This document shows, one piece after another, positions 26,209 through 35,047 of a DNA stretch of 64,000 bases. A model generated the notes under the pieces. That model ran no database searches. It was not told the origin of the DNA and saw nothing but the letters and a program-made list of their open reading frames with translations. Numbering within the stretch: the stretch's first letter is position 1; each line of letters starts with the position of its first letter. The position numbers and the translations under genes are program-made. This stretch comes from Campylobacterales bacterium (GTDB taxonomy: Bacteria; Campylobacterota; Campylobacteria; Campylobacterales; Sulfurimonadaceae): NCBI GenBank assembly GCA_026390075.1, contig JAPLGP010000029.1, positions 1-64,000 on the forward strand. Reading direction: 5' to 3'.

Positions 26209-28267
26209 AAATATTACCCACGAACGCTCTCTTTATGTAACGCTTGGAGTGATTATTGTCTTAGTTGTTACGATAATAATGTCTATACATACTGCTTATG
26301 TCTATATGGATACAAAAAATAATATATTCCAAGGAATGAAACAAAGCTCAAGGCATATTATTGTTTCATTGCAAAAGAATGTTATGGATTTAATGAAATC
26401 GTATTCTATAAATGAGTATGACAAGCTTGTATTGAATGAAATGGAAGGTCGTGATAATTTTGCTATTATAGTTGAAGATTATAACATGGGTAAAATTTTA
26501 GGTGAAAAAGCATTTTTAAGCGGTAAGATTCGAGATGCTGAGGGAAACATTATTGATTATGATTCAAAAAATAGTGAACAAAATAAACAATTAGAAGCAT
26601 GTTACTATTCAGATAAATATGATATTACGACTGACTCAGGCGATAAACTAGGCACTATTGCTATTTATATTTCAAATATTTCCATGAATGCACAACTCAA
26701 TAAAATAATTATAGGGAGCATCATTAACCTAGTTTTACTATCTTTGTTATTTCTTTTGTCCCTTTTTATAATAATTCATTTTTTTATCTTGAAACCACTT
26801 TCCGATATTATTAGCTGTATTAAGCATAGTGATCATGATGGAATACCAGTTGCATTAATACCTAACCATGGCTCTAAAGAAATTTTTCTCCTTTCAAATA
26901 CGATGAATAATATGATTATTTCTATAAGAGACTCAAGAGTCGCATTAAAAGCGCAAAAAAATGCCCTGCATTATCAAGCTAATCATGACGCTCTCACAGG
27001 ATTAGCAAATCGTATTCTCTTTAATGATAGGCTAGAACAATCCATAATAAAAGCTAAAAACAATAGTACCAAAGTCGCTCTTTTTTTTATCGACCTTGAT
27101 CACTTTAAAAAAATAAATGATTCACTTGGTCATGAAATAGGTGATAAAATTCTCAAAGTAGTAACACAAAGACTGAATGAAACGATATGCAAAGAAGCTA
27201 CTTTAGCCCGTTTAGGTGGGGATGAGTTCAGTATAATTGTTGAAGATTTAAGACAAGGTCAAGATGCTTCACTTTTAGCAAATAAACTTATAGAACTTCT
27301 TTCACAACCTCTCACTATTGAAGATAATCTTCTTTATATATCGAGTAGTATTGGTATAAGTATCTATCCAGATGATGGTGTATCTGCTCAAAACCTTATA
27401 AAATATGCGGATGCAGCTATGTATAAGGCTAAAGATGAGGGAAGAAATAACTTTCAGTATTACAGTGCAGAAATGACAGAATTAGCATTTGAGAGAGTTG
27501 TAATGGATACAAGTCTTAGGGAGGCACTTAAAAATGGAGATTTTGTAGTTTATTATCAGCCTCAAGTCAATGGTAATAATAATAAGCTTGTAGGTATGGA
27601 AGCGCTTGTTCGATGGCAACACCCTATAATGGGACTTGTTGCGCCATCAAAATTTATTCCTCTAGCAGAAGAGACAGGAATGATTATACCATTAGACCAA
27701 TATGTTATGAGATGCGCTATGACACAAATAGCAAAATGGTATAAAGAGGGATTTAAACCAGGAGTTGTAGCTCTTAATCTTGCAATGAAACAACTGCATC
27801 AAAAAGATTTTATATCTATACTTGAAACTATGCTCAAAGAGACAGAATGTAAAGCTGAGTGGATAGAGCTGGAAGTAACAGAGAGTCAGATTATGACAAA
27901 TCCAGAAGAGGCGATTAAAATCCTAAAACAGATTAACGACATGGGGATTAAGCTCGCCGTAGATGATTTTGGAACGGGCTACTCTTCTCTCTCTTATCTC
28001 AAACGATTGCCAATCGATAAGCTGAAAATTGACCAGTCCTTTATAAGAGACCTTCCTGAAGATGAAGAAGATGCGAGTATTACAAAAGCCGTTATTGCTC
28101 TTTCAAAAAGTCTCAATCTTAGAGTTATAGCTGAGGGCGTAGAAACAAAAGAGCAAAAAGAGTTTTTAATAGAAAATGGATGCAACAATATTCAAGGATA
28201 TTTTTATGGCAAACCTATGCCAGCGAATGAGATGGAAAAAGTTTTATCTAAAGGTTTTAACTCTTAA
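26192..28267 (+). CDS. Membrane GGDEF-EAL c-di-GMP enzyme
   Basis: A 691-residue protein with a membrane helix near the N-terminus (about 10-33), a periplasmic domain of about 130 residues, a second helix (about 168-195), then GGDEF (ARLGGDEFSII, intact) and EAL (GMEALVRWQ, DDFGTGYSSLSYL, IAEGVETKEQ, intact). It could both make and break c-di-GMP; the net activity cannot be read. It overlaps the binding lipoprotein upstream. The gene ends 15 bases before an inverted motif pair. Confidence 0.92.
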   Translation: MFLEFKNITHERSLYVTLGVIIVLVVTIIMSIHTAYVYMDTKNNIFQGMKQSSRHIIVSLQKNVMDLMKSYSINEYDKLVLNEMEGRDNFAIIVEDYNMGKILGEKAFLSGKIRDAEGNIIDYDSKNSEQNKQLEACYYSDKYDITTDSGDKLGTIAIYISNISMNAQLNKIIIGSIINLVLLSLLFLLSLFIIIHFFILKPLSDIISCIKHSDHDGIPVALIPNHGSKEIFLLSNTMNNMIISIRDSRVALKAQKNALHYQANHDALTGLANRILFNDRLEQSIIKAKNNSTKVALFFIDLDHFKKINDSLGHEIGDKILKVVTQRLNETICKEATLARLGGDEFSIIVEDLRQGQDASLLANKLIELLSQPLTIEDNLLYISSSIGISIYPDDGVSAQNLIKYADAAMYKAKDEGRNNFQYYSAEMTELAFERVVMDTSLREALKNGDFVVYYQPQVNGNNNKLVGMEALVRWQHPIMGLVAPSKFIPLAEETGMIIPLDQYVMRCAMTQIAKWYKEGFKPGVVALNLAMKQLHQKDFISILETMLKETECKAEWIELEVTESQIMTNPEEAIKILKQINDMGIKLAVDDFGTGYSSLSYLKRLPIDKLKIDQSFIRDLPEDEEDASITKAVIALSKSLNLRVIAEGVETKEQKEFLIENGCNNIQGYFYGKPMPANEMEKVLSKGFNS

Positions 28268-28281
28268 ATTTTTCAGCTCAC

Positions 28282-28316
28282 TTCCACATGCCACAATTTT
28301 GACATGGCATGTGGAA
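28282..28316. repeat. Inverted pair of the 10-mer motif, convergent gene ends
   Basis: ttccacatgcca (28282-28293) and tggcatgtggaa (28305-28316), perfect 12-bp arms with an 11-base spacer. It lies between the converging ends of the GGDEF-EAL gene and the enoyl reductase gene, where a shared terminator is expected. Confidence 0.9.
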
Positions 28317-28324
28317 ATTGCTAT

Positions 28325-29092
28325 TTATTGAAAAGTAGTTCCACCATCGATAACGATTGTTTGACCAGTGAGCCATGAAGATTCATTGCCACATAAAAAG
28401 AGACATGCACCAGTTAAATCTGTAGCCTCGCCCATGCGTGAGAGAGGAGAACGGCGAACCACTTCACTTTTTACTTCTTCATAATTTGGAAATGCTTTGA
28501 GTGCGTCTGTGTCGATTGGACCGCCACTCACTGCATTTACGCGGATATTTTTTTCGCCAAGTTCAGCAGCAGCGTAGCGAACCATCGCTTCAACGGCCGC
28601 TTTGTTTGTTCCATGCCCTGCATAGTTTGGCGTGTAAACTAGGTTACCAGTTGAACTCATACTTATGATACTTCCACCACCCACTTTTTCCATTCTCTTC
28701 GCTGCCTCTTGTGCGCCAACTACAAAAGCATCCACAGTCGCAGTATAGATGTTGTTTAGCCCTTTTGGTTTGAGTCGCATAAATGGACCAAAGCCACCAA
28801 CAACAGCTCTTCCGGAGATAATAGCGTTAGATATAAAATAATCAAGTCTATCAAAATCTTCATCAAAAAGTTTATATACATCTTGATAGGTTAAGGGCTC
28901 TAAAATATCGAGTTTATACGCTCTACACTTCACACCATATTGCGCTTCCACATCCGCAATAATTTTATCTGCAGTATCAGCGTTTGAAGCGTAAGTAAAT
29001 GCAACATTACAACCTTTTTGTGCGAAAGCGTAAACGATAGCTTTACCAATCCCCCGTGTTCCGCCACTTACAAATAGAGTTTTTCCTTGCAT
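28325..29092 (-). CDS. fabL: FabL-type enoyl-[acyl-carrier-protein] reductase (SDR family)
   Basis: A 255-residue short-chain dehydrogenase. The active site is Tyr157-x6-Lys164 (YAGHGTNK), the spacing of enoyl-ACP reductases FabI/FabL, not the Yx3K of ordinary SDRs. The VNAVSGGPIDTDALKAFPN block is very like Bacillus FabL. It would reduce the enoyl double bond in fatty-acid elongation with NAD(P)H. I place the start at 29092, one base after the dapA stop and behind AAAGGA; an upstream ATG at 29113 would overlap dapA. It is last in the operon pyrD-M16-dapA-fabL. Confidence 0.75.
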   Translation of the reverse strand: MQGKTLFVSGGTRGIGKAIVYAFAQKGCNVAFTYASNADTADKIIADVEAQYGVKCRAYKLDILEPLTYQDVYKLFDEDFDRLDYFISNAIISGRAVVGGFGPFMRLKPKGLNNIYTATVDAFVVGAQEAAKRMEKVGGGSIISMSSTGNLVYTPNYAGHGTNKAAVEAMVRYAAAELGEKNIRVNAVSGGPIDTDALKAFPNYEEVKSEVVRRSPLSRMGEATDLTGACLFLCGNESSWLTGQTIVIDGGTTFQ

Positions 29093-29093
29093 G

Positions 29094-29987
29094 TTATAGT
29101 CCTTTGATTTCATAGTTTTTCATAATAAGTTCAAGCTTTTTCATATTTTCAACGCTTGGATGTACGAGTGGAAGTCTATACTCTAAAGTTTCAATAAGTC
29201 CTGCGATATACATAGCAGCTTTTATCATCACTGGGTTTGATTCTAAAAAGAGAACTTTGTTGATAGGAAAAAGCATGTCATTTAAAGCTTTTGCACCTGC
29301 AAAATCACCAGCCAAAGCTTTATCGACTAATTGGCTTTTCAAATCAGGCAGTAAGTTTGAAGTTACAGAAGTTATTCCAGCCCCACCATTTGCTAAAATA
29401 GGAAAATCAATCGCATCATCTCCGCTAAATACTTTTAGCTCAGGTCTGCGTGAAAGAAGTTCAATAGTTCTCTCTAAACTCCCCGTCGCCTCTTTGATAC
29501 CGTAGATATTTTTAACATCATCAAAGAGTCTTATAACAGTGTCCGCACTTATGTCAACAACGGTTCTCCCTGGAACATTATAGAGCATAAATGGAACTTC
29601 ACTCACAGAAGAAGCGATTGCTTTGTAGTGTTGGTAAAGTCCCTCTTGGGAGGGTTTATTGTAGTAAGGTGCAACTGAAAATATCGCATCCACACCACAT
29701 TTTTGAGCAGTTTTAGCAGCTTCTATCGCCTCAGCAGTTGAATTGCTTCCAGCACCTGCAAGAACTTTTGTTTTAGTTCCTTTACATACTGCAACAGCTA
29801 TCTCCATACATCTTCTATCTTCATCGTAAGTGAGCGTCGCACTTTCTCCCGTAGTTCCAACAGGACATACTGCATTGATGCCATTTTTTATCTGTCTTGC
29901 TATAAGGTCTGCATAAGCCGATTCATCTAATTTTCCATTTTTAAATGGTGTAATTAACGCTGTTGTTGAACCTGTTACAATGTCCAT
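29094..29987 (-). CDS. dapA: 4-hydroxy-tetrahydrodipicolinate synthase
   Basis: Condenses pyruvate with aspartate semialdehyde, the committed step to diaminopimelate and lysine. 297 residues; Schiff-base Lys165 in GIKEATG, Tyr136 in YNVPGRT and GTTGES for pyruvate binding are all present. It starts right after the stop of the M16 peptidase gene and runs directly into the enoyl reductase gene. Confidence 0.97.
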   Translation of the reverse strand: MDIVTGSTTALITPFKNGKLDESAYADLIARQIKNGINAVCPVGTTGESATLTYDEDRRCMEIAVAVCKGTKTKVLAGAGSNSTAEAIEAAKTAQKCGVDAIFSVAPYYNKPSQEGLYQHYKAIASSVSEVPFMLYNVPGRTVVDISADTVIRLFDDVKNIYGIKEATGSLERTIELLSRRPELKVFSGDDAIDFPILANGGAGITSVTSNLLPDLKSQLVDKALAGDFAGAKALNDMLFPINKVLFLESNPVMIKAAMYIAGLIETLEYRLPLVHPSVENMKKLELIMKNYEIKGL

Positions 29988-31286
29988 TTAGTTGCCTTTT
30001 TTTAATATTAGAGTTGTTGACTTGTCAAAGTTGAAGTATTTATTCGCCACTTCTTTTACTTTTTGTGCTGTAATTTTGTTGATATTTTCTTCATAATTTA
30101 AAAGTGGAGTTAAATTGCCTCGTACAAAATAGCCTCCAAAAAGTTCTGACACTGAAGTTGAACTCTCCAAAGAGGAAATAAAGTCAGATTTTGTATTTAT
30201 TTTTACTTTTTCTAACTCAGCATCGGTAACTTCTGTAGTTTTCATAAGTTCTATTTGAGTGATAAGCTCTTTTTCAACATCTTCAGCTTTGACACCTTGA
30301 TTACAAGTTGCCAAAAATATAAAGAGACTTGGGTCAATAGCTTCCATATTGTACGCATAAACAGAGTTTACAAGTTGTTTTTTATCTACTAACTCTTTAT
30401 AAAGTCTTGAACTTTTTCCAGAGTATAAAATCTCAGAAATCATGCTCAGAGTTGGTTGGTCTGCATCTTTAAAGTTTGGAATATGAAAAGTTATTGCTAA
30501 CATTTCAACTTCATTCTCTTTGATAATATTGACTCTTTTTGCACCATCTTGTTCAGGCTCTACGAATTTAACCTCAGGAATTTTTGCTTTATTCTTTATA
30601 GTACCGAACTCTTTTTCGGCTTTTTTAAATACCTCTTTTGGCTCAACATCGCCAGTTACCATCAAAATGGCATTACTTGGTTGGTAGTAAGTTTTATGAA
30701 AATCTTTGATATCTTTTATCGTCCATGTGCGGATATCATTCATGAAACCTATGGGTGTCCAGTGGTATGGGTGGTAAGTATAGGCATTGTTGAACATTTT
30801 AAAGTAAAGGTATCCAAGCGGAGAATTATCTGTTCTCCATTTTCTCTCTTCTGTTACAACATCGCGCTCTGGCTGAAACTCTTTATTTTTTAGATTGAGA
30901 TTTTGCATGAGTTCTGCGAAAAGATGTACAGATTTTCCAAGATTTTCTGTACTTGATTTTATGAAGTAGTGCGTGTAGTCGAAGCTTGTTGAGGCATTGT
31001 TTACTCCACCAACACTTTTTACTTCTTTGTCAAATTCACCTGCTTGAAGATTTTTTGTGGATTTAAAATTCATATGTTCTAACATGTGAGCAATTCCAGT
31101 TTTGCCCATTACTTCGTTTCTGCTTCCAACTTTATAAAAGATGTCCGTGCTAATTACTTTGGTGTTGTTGTGAAGTGGAATGACAACGATTTGCAGTCCA
31201 TTTTCAAGCGTTTTTGTTTCGTATTTTGGTAGCGATGATGCCATTAAAGTTCCTAAGATAAGTGTTATGCTGAGTAAAAATTTCAT
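29988..31286 (-). CDS. M16 family zinc peptidase, exported
   Basis: A 432-residue pitrilysin-family peptidase with a signal peptide (MKFLLSITLILGTLMAS), probably periplasmic. The inverted zinc motif HxxEH is His67-Met-Leu-Glu70-His71, and the downstream Glu lies in the AELMQNLNLKNKEFQPERDVVTEE-type helix region. I put the start at 31286 because it opens the signal peptide; the frame continues upstream into pyrD. In C. jejuni and H. pylori a homologue (annotated pqqE-like in H. pylori) sits in the same place between pyrD and dapA, as I recall. Confidence 0.9.
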   Translation of the reverse strand: MKFLLSITLILGTLMASSLPKYETKTLENGLQIVVIPLHNNTKVISTDIFYKVGSRNEVMGKTGIAHMLEHMNFKSTKNLQAGEFDKEVKSVGGVNNASTSFDYTHYFIKSSTENLGKSVHLFAELMQNLNLKNKEFQPERDVVTEERKWRTDNSPLGYLYFKMFNNAYTYHPYHWTPIGFMNDIRTWTIKDIKDFHKTYYQPSNAILMVTGDVEPKEVFKKAEKEFGTIKNKAKIPEVKFVEPEQDGAKRVNIIKENEVEMLAITFHIPNFKDADQPTLSMISEILYSGKSSRLYKELVDKKQLVNSVYAYNMEAIDPSLFIFLATCNQGVKAEDVEKELITQIELMKTTEVTDAELEKVKINTKSDFISSLESSTSVSELFGGYFVRGNLTPLLNYEENINKITAQKVKEVANKYFNFDKSTTLILKKGN

Positions 31287-31287
31287 A

Positions 31288-32346
31288 TTATTTTCTATTT
31301 GCACCGATAGCTTGAGTGATATTTGTATATCCATCCGTTTTTAAGAGTTCAATCAACCCTAAATTTACATCTCTAATCATATCAGGACCATGAAACACAA
31401 GACCGCTATAGATTTGAACAAGCGAGGCACCTGCTTTTATGCGTCTGTAAGCTTCTTCGGCAGAGTCGATTCCACCAACGGAGATAAGTATTGTTTTTCC
31501 ATAAAGTTCCGCAGCTATTGCGTCAAAAATCTCAAAACTTTTCTCTTTTAATACAGCACCGCTTAACCCGCCAATATCTTTTGGGTTTTTAACAAGCGAA
31601 TAATCTATCGTAGTATTTGTAGCGATGATACCGTCCGCCCCTTTTTCAACAGCCATTTTTGTAAGAGCAACGGCATCTTCTTTGCTCATATCAGGAGCAA
31701 TTTTAAGTAAAATCGGTTTCTTTGTGATGGCTTTAGCTTCGGCAAAAAGTCTTGTGATAAACTCCTCATTTTGTAAATCTCGCAGACCTGGAGTGTTTGG
31801 TGAAGAGATGTTTATAACCAGATAATCTCCCAAAGAGTGGAGAGCTTTTATGAGCGTTGTGTAGTCATTTATAGCTTCGCTCTCAGGTGTGAGTTTATTT
31901 TTACCGATGTTTACACCGATAGGAGTTGTGTATGGATAGACTTTTTTGAGTTTTTGCTGTGCTTTGAGTAAACCATCATTATTAAAACCCATGGCATTTT
32001 GAAGCGTCTCTTCTTCCACATGCCGAAACATTCGTGGTTTTGGATTTCCTTCTTGTGGTTTTGGCGTAACCGTTCCGATTTCGCTAAATCCAAAACCGAG
32101 TATTTGTACACCTCGAACCATTGTAGCATTTTTGTCAAATCCCGCACCAAGACCGACTGGATTGTAAAAAGTACGACCAAAAAGTTCTTGATTTAAAATT
32201 TCATCGGCTATAAAGTGAGAGCTAAGAAATGCGTTAAAAGGCATCTGACAAAAGTTTGGAATTCGAAGAACACATTCAGCTAAATGGTGAGCAGATTCGG
32301 GCTGGAGTTTAAAAAGAAAGGGCTTAATGGCTTGATAATTTATCAT
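31288..32346 (-). CDS. pyrD: Dihydroorotate dehydrogenase (quinone), class 2
   Basis: Oxidises dihydroorotate to orotate in pyrimidine synthesis, passing electrons to quinone at the inner membrane. The 352-residue length with an N-terminal helical extension (RIPNFCQMPF region) marks class 2. GAGFDKNA, NISSPNTPGLR (catalytic Ser nearby) and GVGGIDS-type (SVGGIDSAEEA) FMN blocks are present. First gene of the pyrD-M16-dapA-fabL operon. Motif copy at 32015-32024, read as Arg-His-Val-Glu. Confidence 0.97.
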   Translation of the reverse strand: MINYQAIKPFLFKLQPESAHHLAECVLRIPNFCQMPFNAFLSSHFIADEILNQELFGRTFYNPVGLGAGFDKNATMVRGVQILGFGFSEIGTVTPKPQEGNPKPRMFRHVEEETLQNAMGFNNDGLLKAQQKLKKVYPYTTPIGVNIGKNKLTPESEAINDYTTLIKALHSLGDYLVINISSPNTPGLRDLQNEEFITRLFAEAKAITKKPILLKIAPDMSKEDAVALTKMAVEKGADGIIATNTTIDYSLVKNPKDIGGLSGAVLKEKSFEIFDAIAAELYGKTILISVGGIDSAEEAYRRIKAGASLVQIYSGLVFHGPDMIRDVNLGLIELLKTDGYTNITQAIGANRK

Positions 32347-32423
32347 TTATGTTTTATTCCACTTTTAAAATTTACAGATTATACTAAAATAAAGGTAAAA
32401 TTATGATAAACAAGGAGTTGCTC

Positions 32424-32990
32424 ATGAAGAATGTAAAAGTATTAGTTCCTTTGGCATGTGGATTTGAAGAGATTGAAGCGGTGAGTATCATTGATGTTTT
32501 GAGACGAGCAAAAATAGAAGTATTGGTTGCTTCTTTAGATGAAAAAGCTTTTGTTTCAGGTGCGCATGGCATTACTGTTCAAGCAGATTTGGAGCTTATA
32601 GATGTTGATGTCGATATGCTGGATATGATAGTTCTTCCTGGTGGCTGGGGTGCAACTAAACTTCTTGCAGGAGATAAAACTATACAAAATATTTTACAAG
32701 AGATGGATAAAAAAGGCAAAAATATTGGAGCAATTTGTGCTGCTCCGTTTGCTCTACATAAAGCGGGAGTTTTAAAGAAAAAATACACCTGTTTTCCATC
32801 CATCGAGCAACAAATACGAGAAGATGGCTATATGAATGATAGTGCAATGGTTGTAGAGGATGAAAATATTATGACATCAAGAGGACCTGCTACGGCACTT
32901 TGTTTTGCTTTACAAATCGTTAAAAAGTTGAGAGGTGAAGAGATGTTTTTGAGTTTAAAAAGTGAGCTTTTGGCTGATTTTTGTGAGTAA
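32424..32990 (+). CDS. DJ-1/PfpI family protein
   Basis: A 188-residue DJ-1/ThiJ-type protein. The nucleophile elbow holds Cys105 (GAICAAPF) and the acidic partner is in GFEEIE (Glu15/16). Members act as glyoxalase/deglycase-like or redox-protective enzymes; no specific role is claimed. I choose ATG 32424, with AAGGAG 7 bases upstream, over 32403. A motif copy near the N-terminus (32453-32462) reads Ala-Cys-Gly. Confidence 0.9.
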   Translation: MKNVKVLVPLACGFEEIEAVSIIDVLRRAKIEVLVASLDEKAFVSGAHGITVQADLELIDVDVDMLDMIVLPGGWGATKLLAGDKTIQNILQEMDKKGKNIGAICAAPFALHKAGVLKKKYTCFPSIEQQIREDGYMNDSAMVVEDENIMTSRGPATALCFALQIVKKLRGEEMFLSLKSELLADFCE

Positions 32991-33024
32991 ATTCTTGTTA
33001 TTTTAAGTCACTTGTCTCTTTGTT

Positions 33025-33052
33025 TTGGCATGTGGAAAAATCCACATGCCAA
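33025..33052. repeat. Inverted pair of the 10-mer motif, convergent gene ends
   Basis: ttggcatgtgga (33025-33036) and tccacatgccaa (33041-33052), 12-bp perfect arms around aaaa. It sits between the converging ends of the DJ-1 gene and the MCP gene. Confidence 0.9.
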
Positions 33053-33068
33053 AGATAAAGAAATACTT

Positions 33069-34991
33069 TTAAAATTGAGCTCCATAAAAACATACATTTT
33101 TCATAATTGCATCACTTTCATAAACAATTTTACAATCGATTACGCTTCTGCCATTAATCGGAGTCTCTAGCGTAAGTGTTATTTTCTCACCTTTACTTTT
33201 TTTGATTTGTTCATCAGCAAAATAAAAAGATACCCCAGTTTCAGAAATGTCAAATATATACGCTTGTCTATTGTTATTATCTAAGGCTAAAACAGGAGGA
33301 GTTATAACCGTTCTTAAACTTCCTCTTGTGTTTAAAACGACTTCAAATCCATCAGCCAGTGTTTTAAGCTCCGCACTTTTATGTGAGATGATTTCCATAA
33401 TAGTTTTTGTTGATTCTGCATTTTCTGACAATAAGTTGCTTGAATTTTCAACATCAGTCAAGTTTTTATCTACTTCCTTGAGCATTTTTGATTCATCAAG
33501 AAATTCATCGTTAAAGGTATGAAGTGAAGATGAAATTAGATCAAAACTTACTTTTATTTCATCAAAACTTTTGTTAATATTGTGAGAATTACTAATGAGC
33601 GAGATAACACTCTCTTTAGAAGATATACCACTTTTTACAACCGTATCTATTTGGTTTTCAATTCGAGTGAGTGTTGAAGACATATCCAACGCATTTTGGC
33701 GTGATACATCGGCGAGTTCTCTAATCTTATCTGCAACTACAGAGAAACTTCTTCCATGTTCTCCCGCTCTTGCCGCTTCAATTGCTGCATTTAAAGAGAT
33801 GAGATTTGTCTCATCGGCGATATCTGTTATAACTCCAACCATCTCTGAAACTTCATTGGAGAGGACTCTTAATCCATCAATGGTTCTTGATGTTTCATCC
33901 ATAGATTCAGCTGCATTGTTTCCTCTTTGGAGATTGTTATTTACATCTATTTGACTCTGTTCTATGATTTTTTTAGAGCTATTTGAACGATTTATAAGGT
34001 TATCAAGTGAGCCTCTCATCAGCTCATTTTCATGTAAAACATCCATCAACTTTTCTTTTGAATTTTTTATATGAGTGTTTTGCGCTTGTACATGACCATT
34101 TGTTTTGTCAATTTTAACATAGCTATAACTTGACTGAAATGCCATGTTTTTACTAGTATCTACAACATTTGTGATAACTGGTTTGAGTGTGTCCACCATT
34201 GCTTTAAGGTGTCTAAAGAGTCTATCCACCTCATTCTTACTACTTCCATGTGCTAGTGATTCACCTTTAATAATATCATCTATTACAAAGTTTCCTTTTT
34301 CTACTCTAAAGATGAGTTGTAAAAGTTTGTTAATTCTGCTTGAAACATGTTGGTTAAATAAGAAGTGTGTGAGAACCATTATCATGAGTATATTTATAAA
34401 ACCAGTCAATATATTTAAGAATATACTATTTTTAAGAGCGGAGTGAAAATCGTCCATGTCTATTCTTACATTTTCCATCGCAATAACATCGCCACTCGTC
34501 CATGTTGGATGACACATTTTACATTTATCCTCTGCAATCATAGGACGAGATAACATATAGTAATCTTTACCAGAATCAACAACGATTTTTTGTATCTCTT
34601 TGAGTTCTTTATTTTTTGCAAATGCATCAATTACTTCTGACTCATATTGTGTTGCAAGATTTTTGGAGCTAGTTGGTGTTTTTGAAGCTTCTTTAAAAAA
34701 TACTTTTCCGCCAGACACGGTAGTAAATTTATCAAAAACTTCATTTTGTATAATCTGAGGTGTTTCCGCTGATTCTCCACTAAAAAATTTCTCATTTCTT
34801 GAGTCAAGCAAAACATCAGCAAAATCTAAAACAGATTTGGCTTGTGATTTTAGGTTTACATTCAAAGCATCGACTTGCTTTAAATAGTTATAATAGTAAA
34901 AAAGACTAGAAATCGCTATGAATGCACCAGCAAACATAATGGAAAACATTGTAGCCAATTTGAATTTTTGAATTTTTTTATGAATACTCAT
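33069..34991 (-). CDS. Methyl-accepting chemotaxis protein with haem-type sensor and C-terminal PilZ-like domain
   Basis: A 640-residue chemoreceptor. Two membrane helices (about 14-34 and 190-212) bracket a periplasmic DUF3365/Tll0287-like sensor with a c-type haem motif CKMCH at residues 157-161. The cytoplasmic MCP tip is present ([19 protein letters not shown], about 390-410). After the signalling domain comes a C-terminal part with DISETG, matching the DxSxxG motif of PilZ, so c-di-GMP may bind. A receptor that could sense redox, gas or haem ligand and c-di-GMP is suggested. It interrupts an otherwise housekeeping block. Confidence 0.85.
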   Translation of the reverse strand: MSIHKKIQKFKLATMFSIMFAGAFIAISSLFYYYNYLKQVDALNVNLKSQAKSVLDFADVLLDSRNEKFFSGESAETPQIIQNEVFDKFTTVSGGKVFFKEASKTPTSSKNLATQYESEVIDAFAKNKELKEIQKIVVDSGKDYYMLSRPMIAEDKCKMCHPTWTSGDVIAMENVRIDMDDFHSALKNSIFLNILTGFINILMIMVLTHFLFNQHVSSRINKLLQLIFRVEKGNFVIDDIIKGESLAHGSSKNEVDRLFRHLKAMVDTLKPVITNVVDTSKNMAFQSSYSYVKIDKTNGHVQAQNTHIKNSKEKLMDVLHENELMRGSLDNLINRSNSSKKIIEQSQIDVNNNLQRGNNAAESMDETSRTIDGLRVLSNEVSEMVGVITDIADETNLISLNAAIEAARAGEHGRSFSVVADKIRELADVSRQNALDMSSTLTRIENQIDTVVKSGISSKESVISLISNSHNINKSFDEIKVSFDLISSSLHTFNDEFLDESKMLKEVDKNLTDVENSSNLLSENAESTKTIMEIISHKSAELKTLADGFEVVLNTRGSLRTVITPPVLALDNNNRQAYIFDISETGVSFYFADEQIKKSKGEKITLTLETPINGRSVIDCKIVYESDAIMKNVCFYGAQF

Positions 34992-35047
34992 TTGTCACTC
35001 TCTTTATTTTAAATATCTTTACTAATTGTAACGCACACCTTTTTAAA

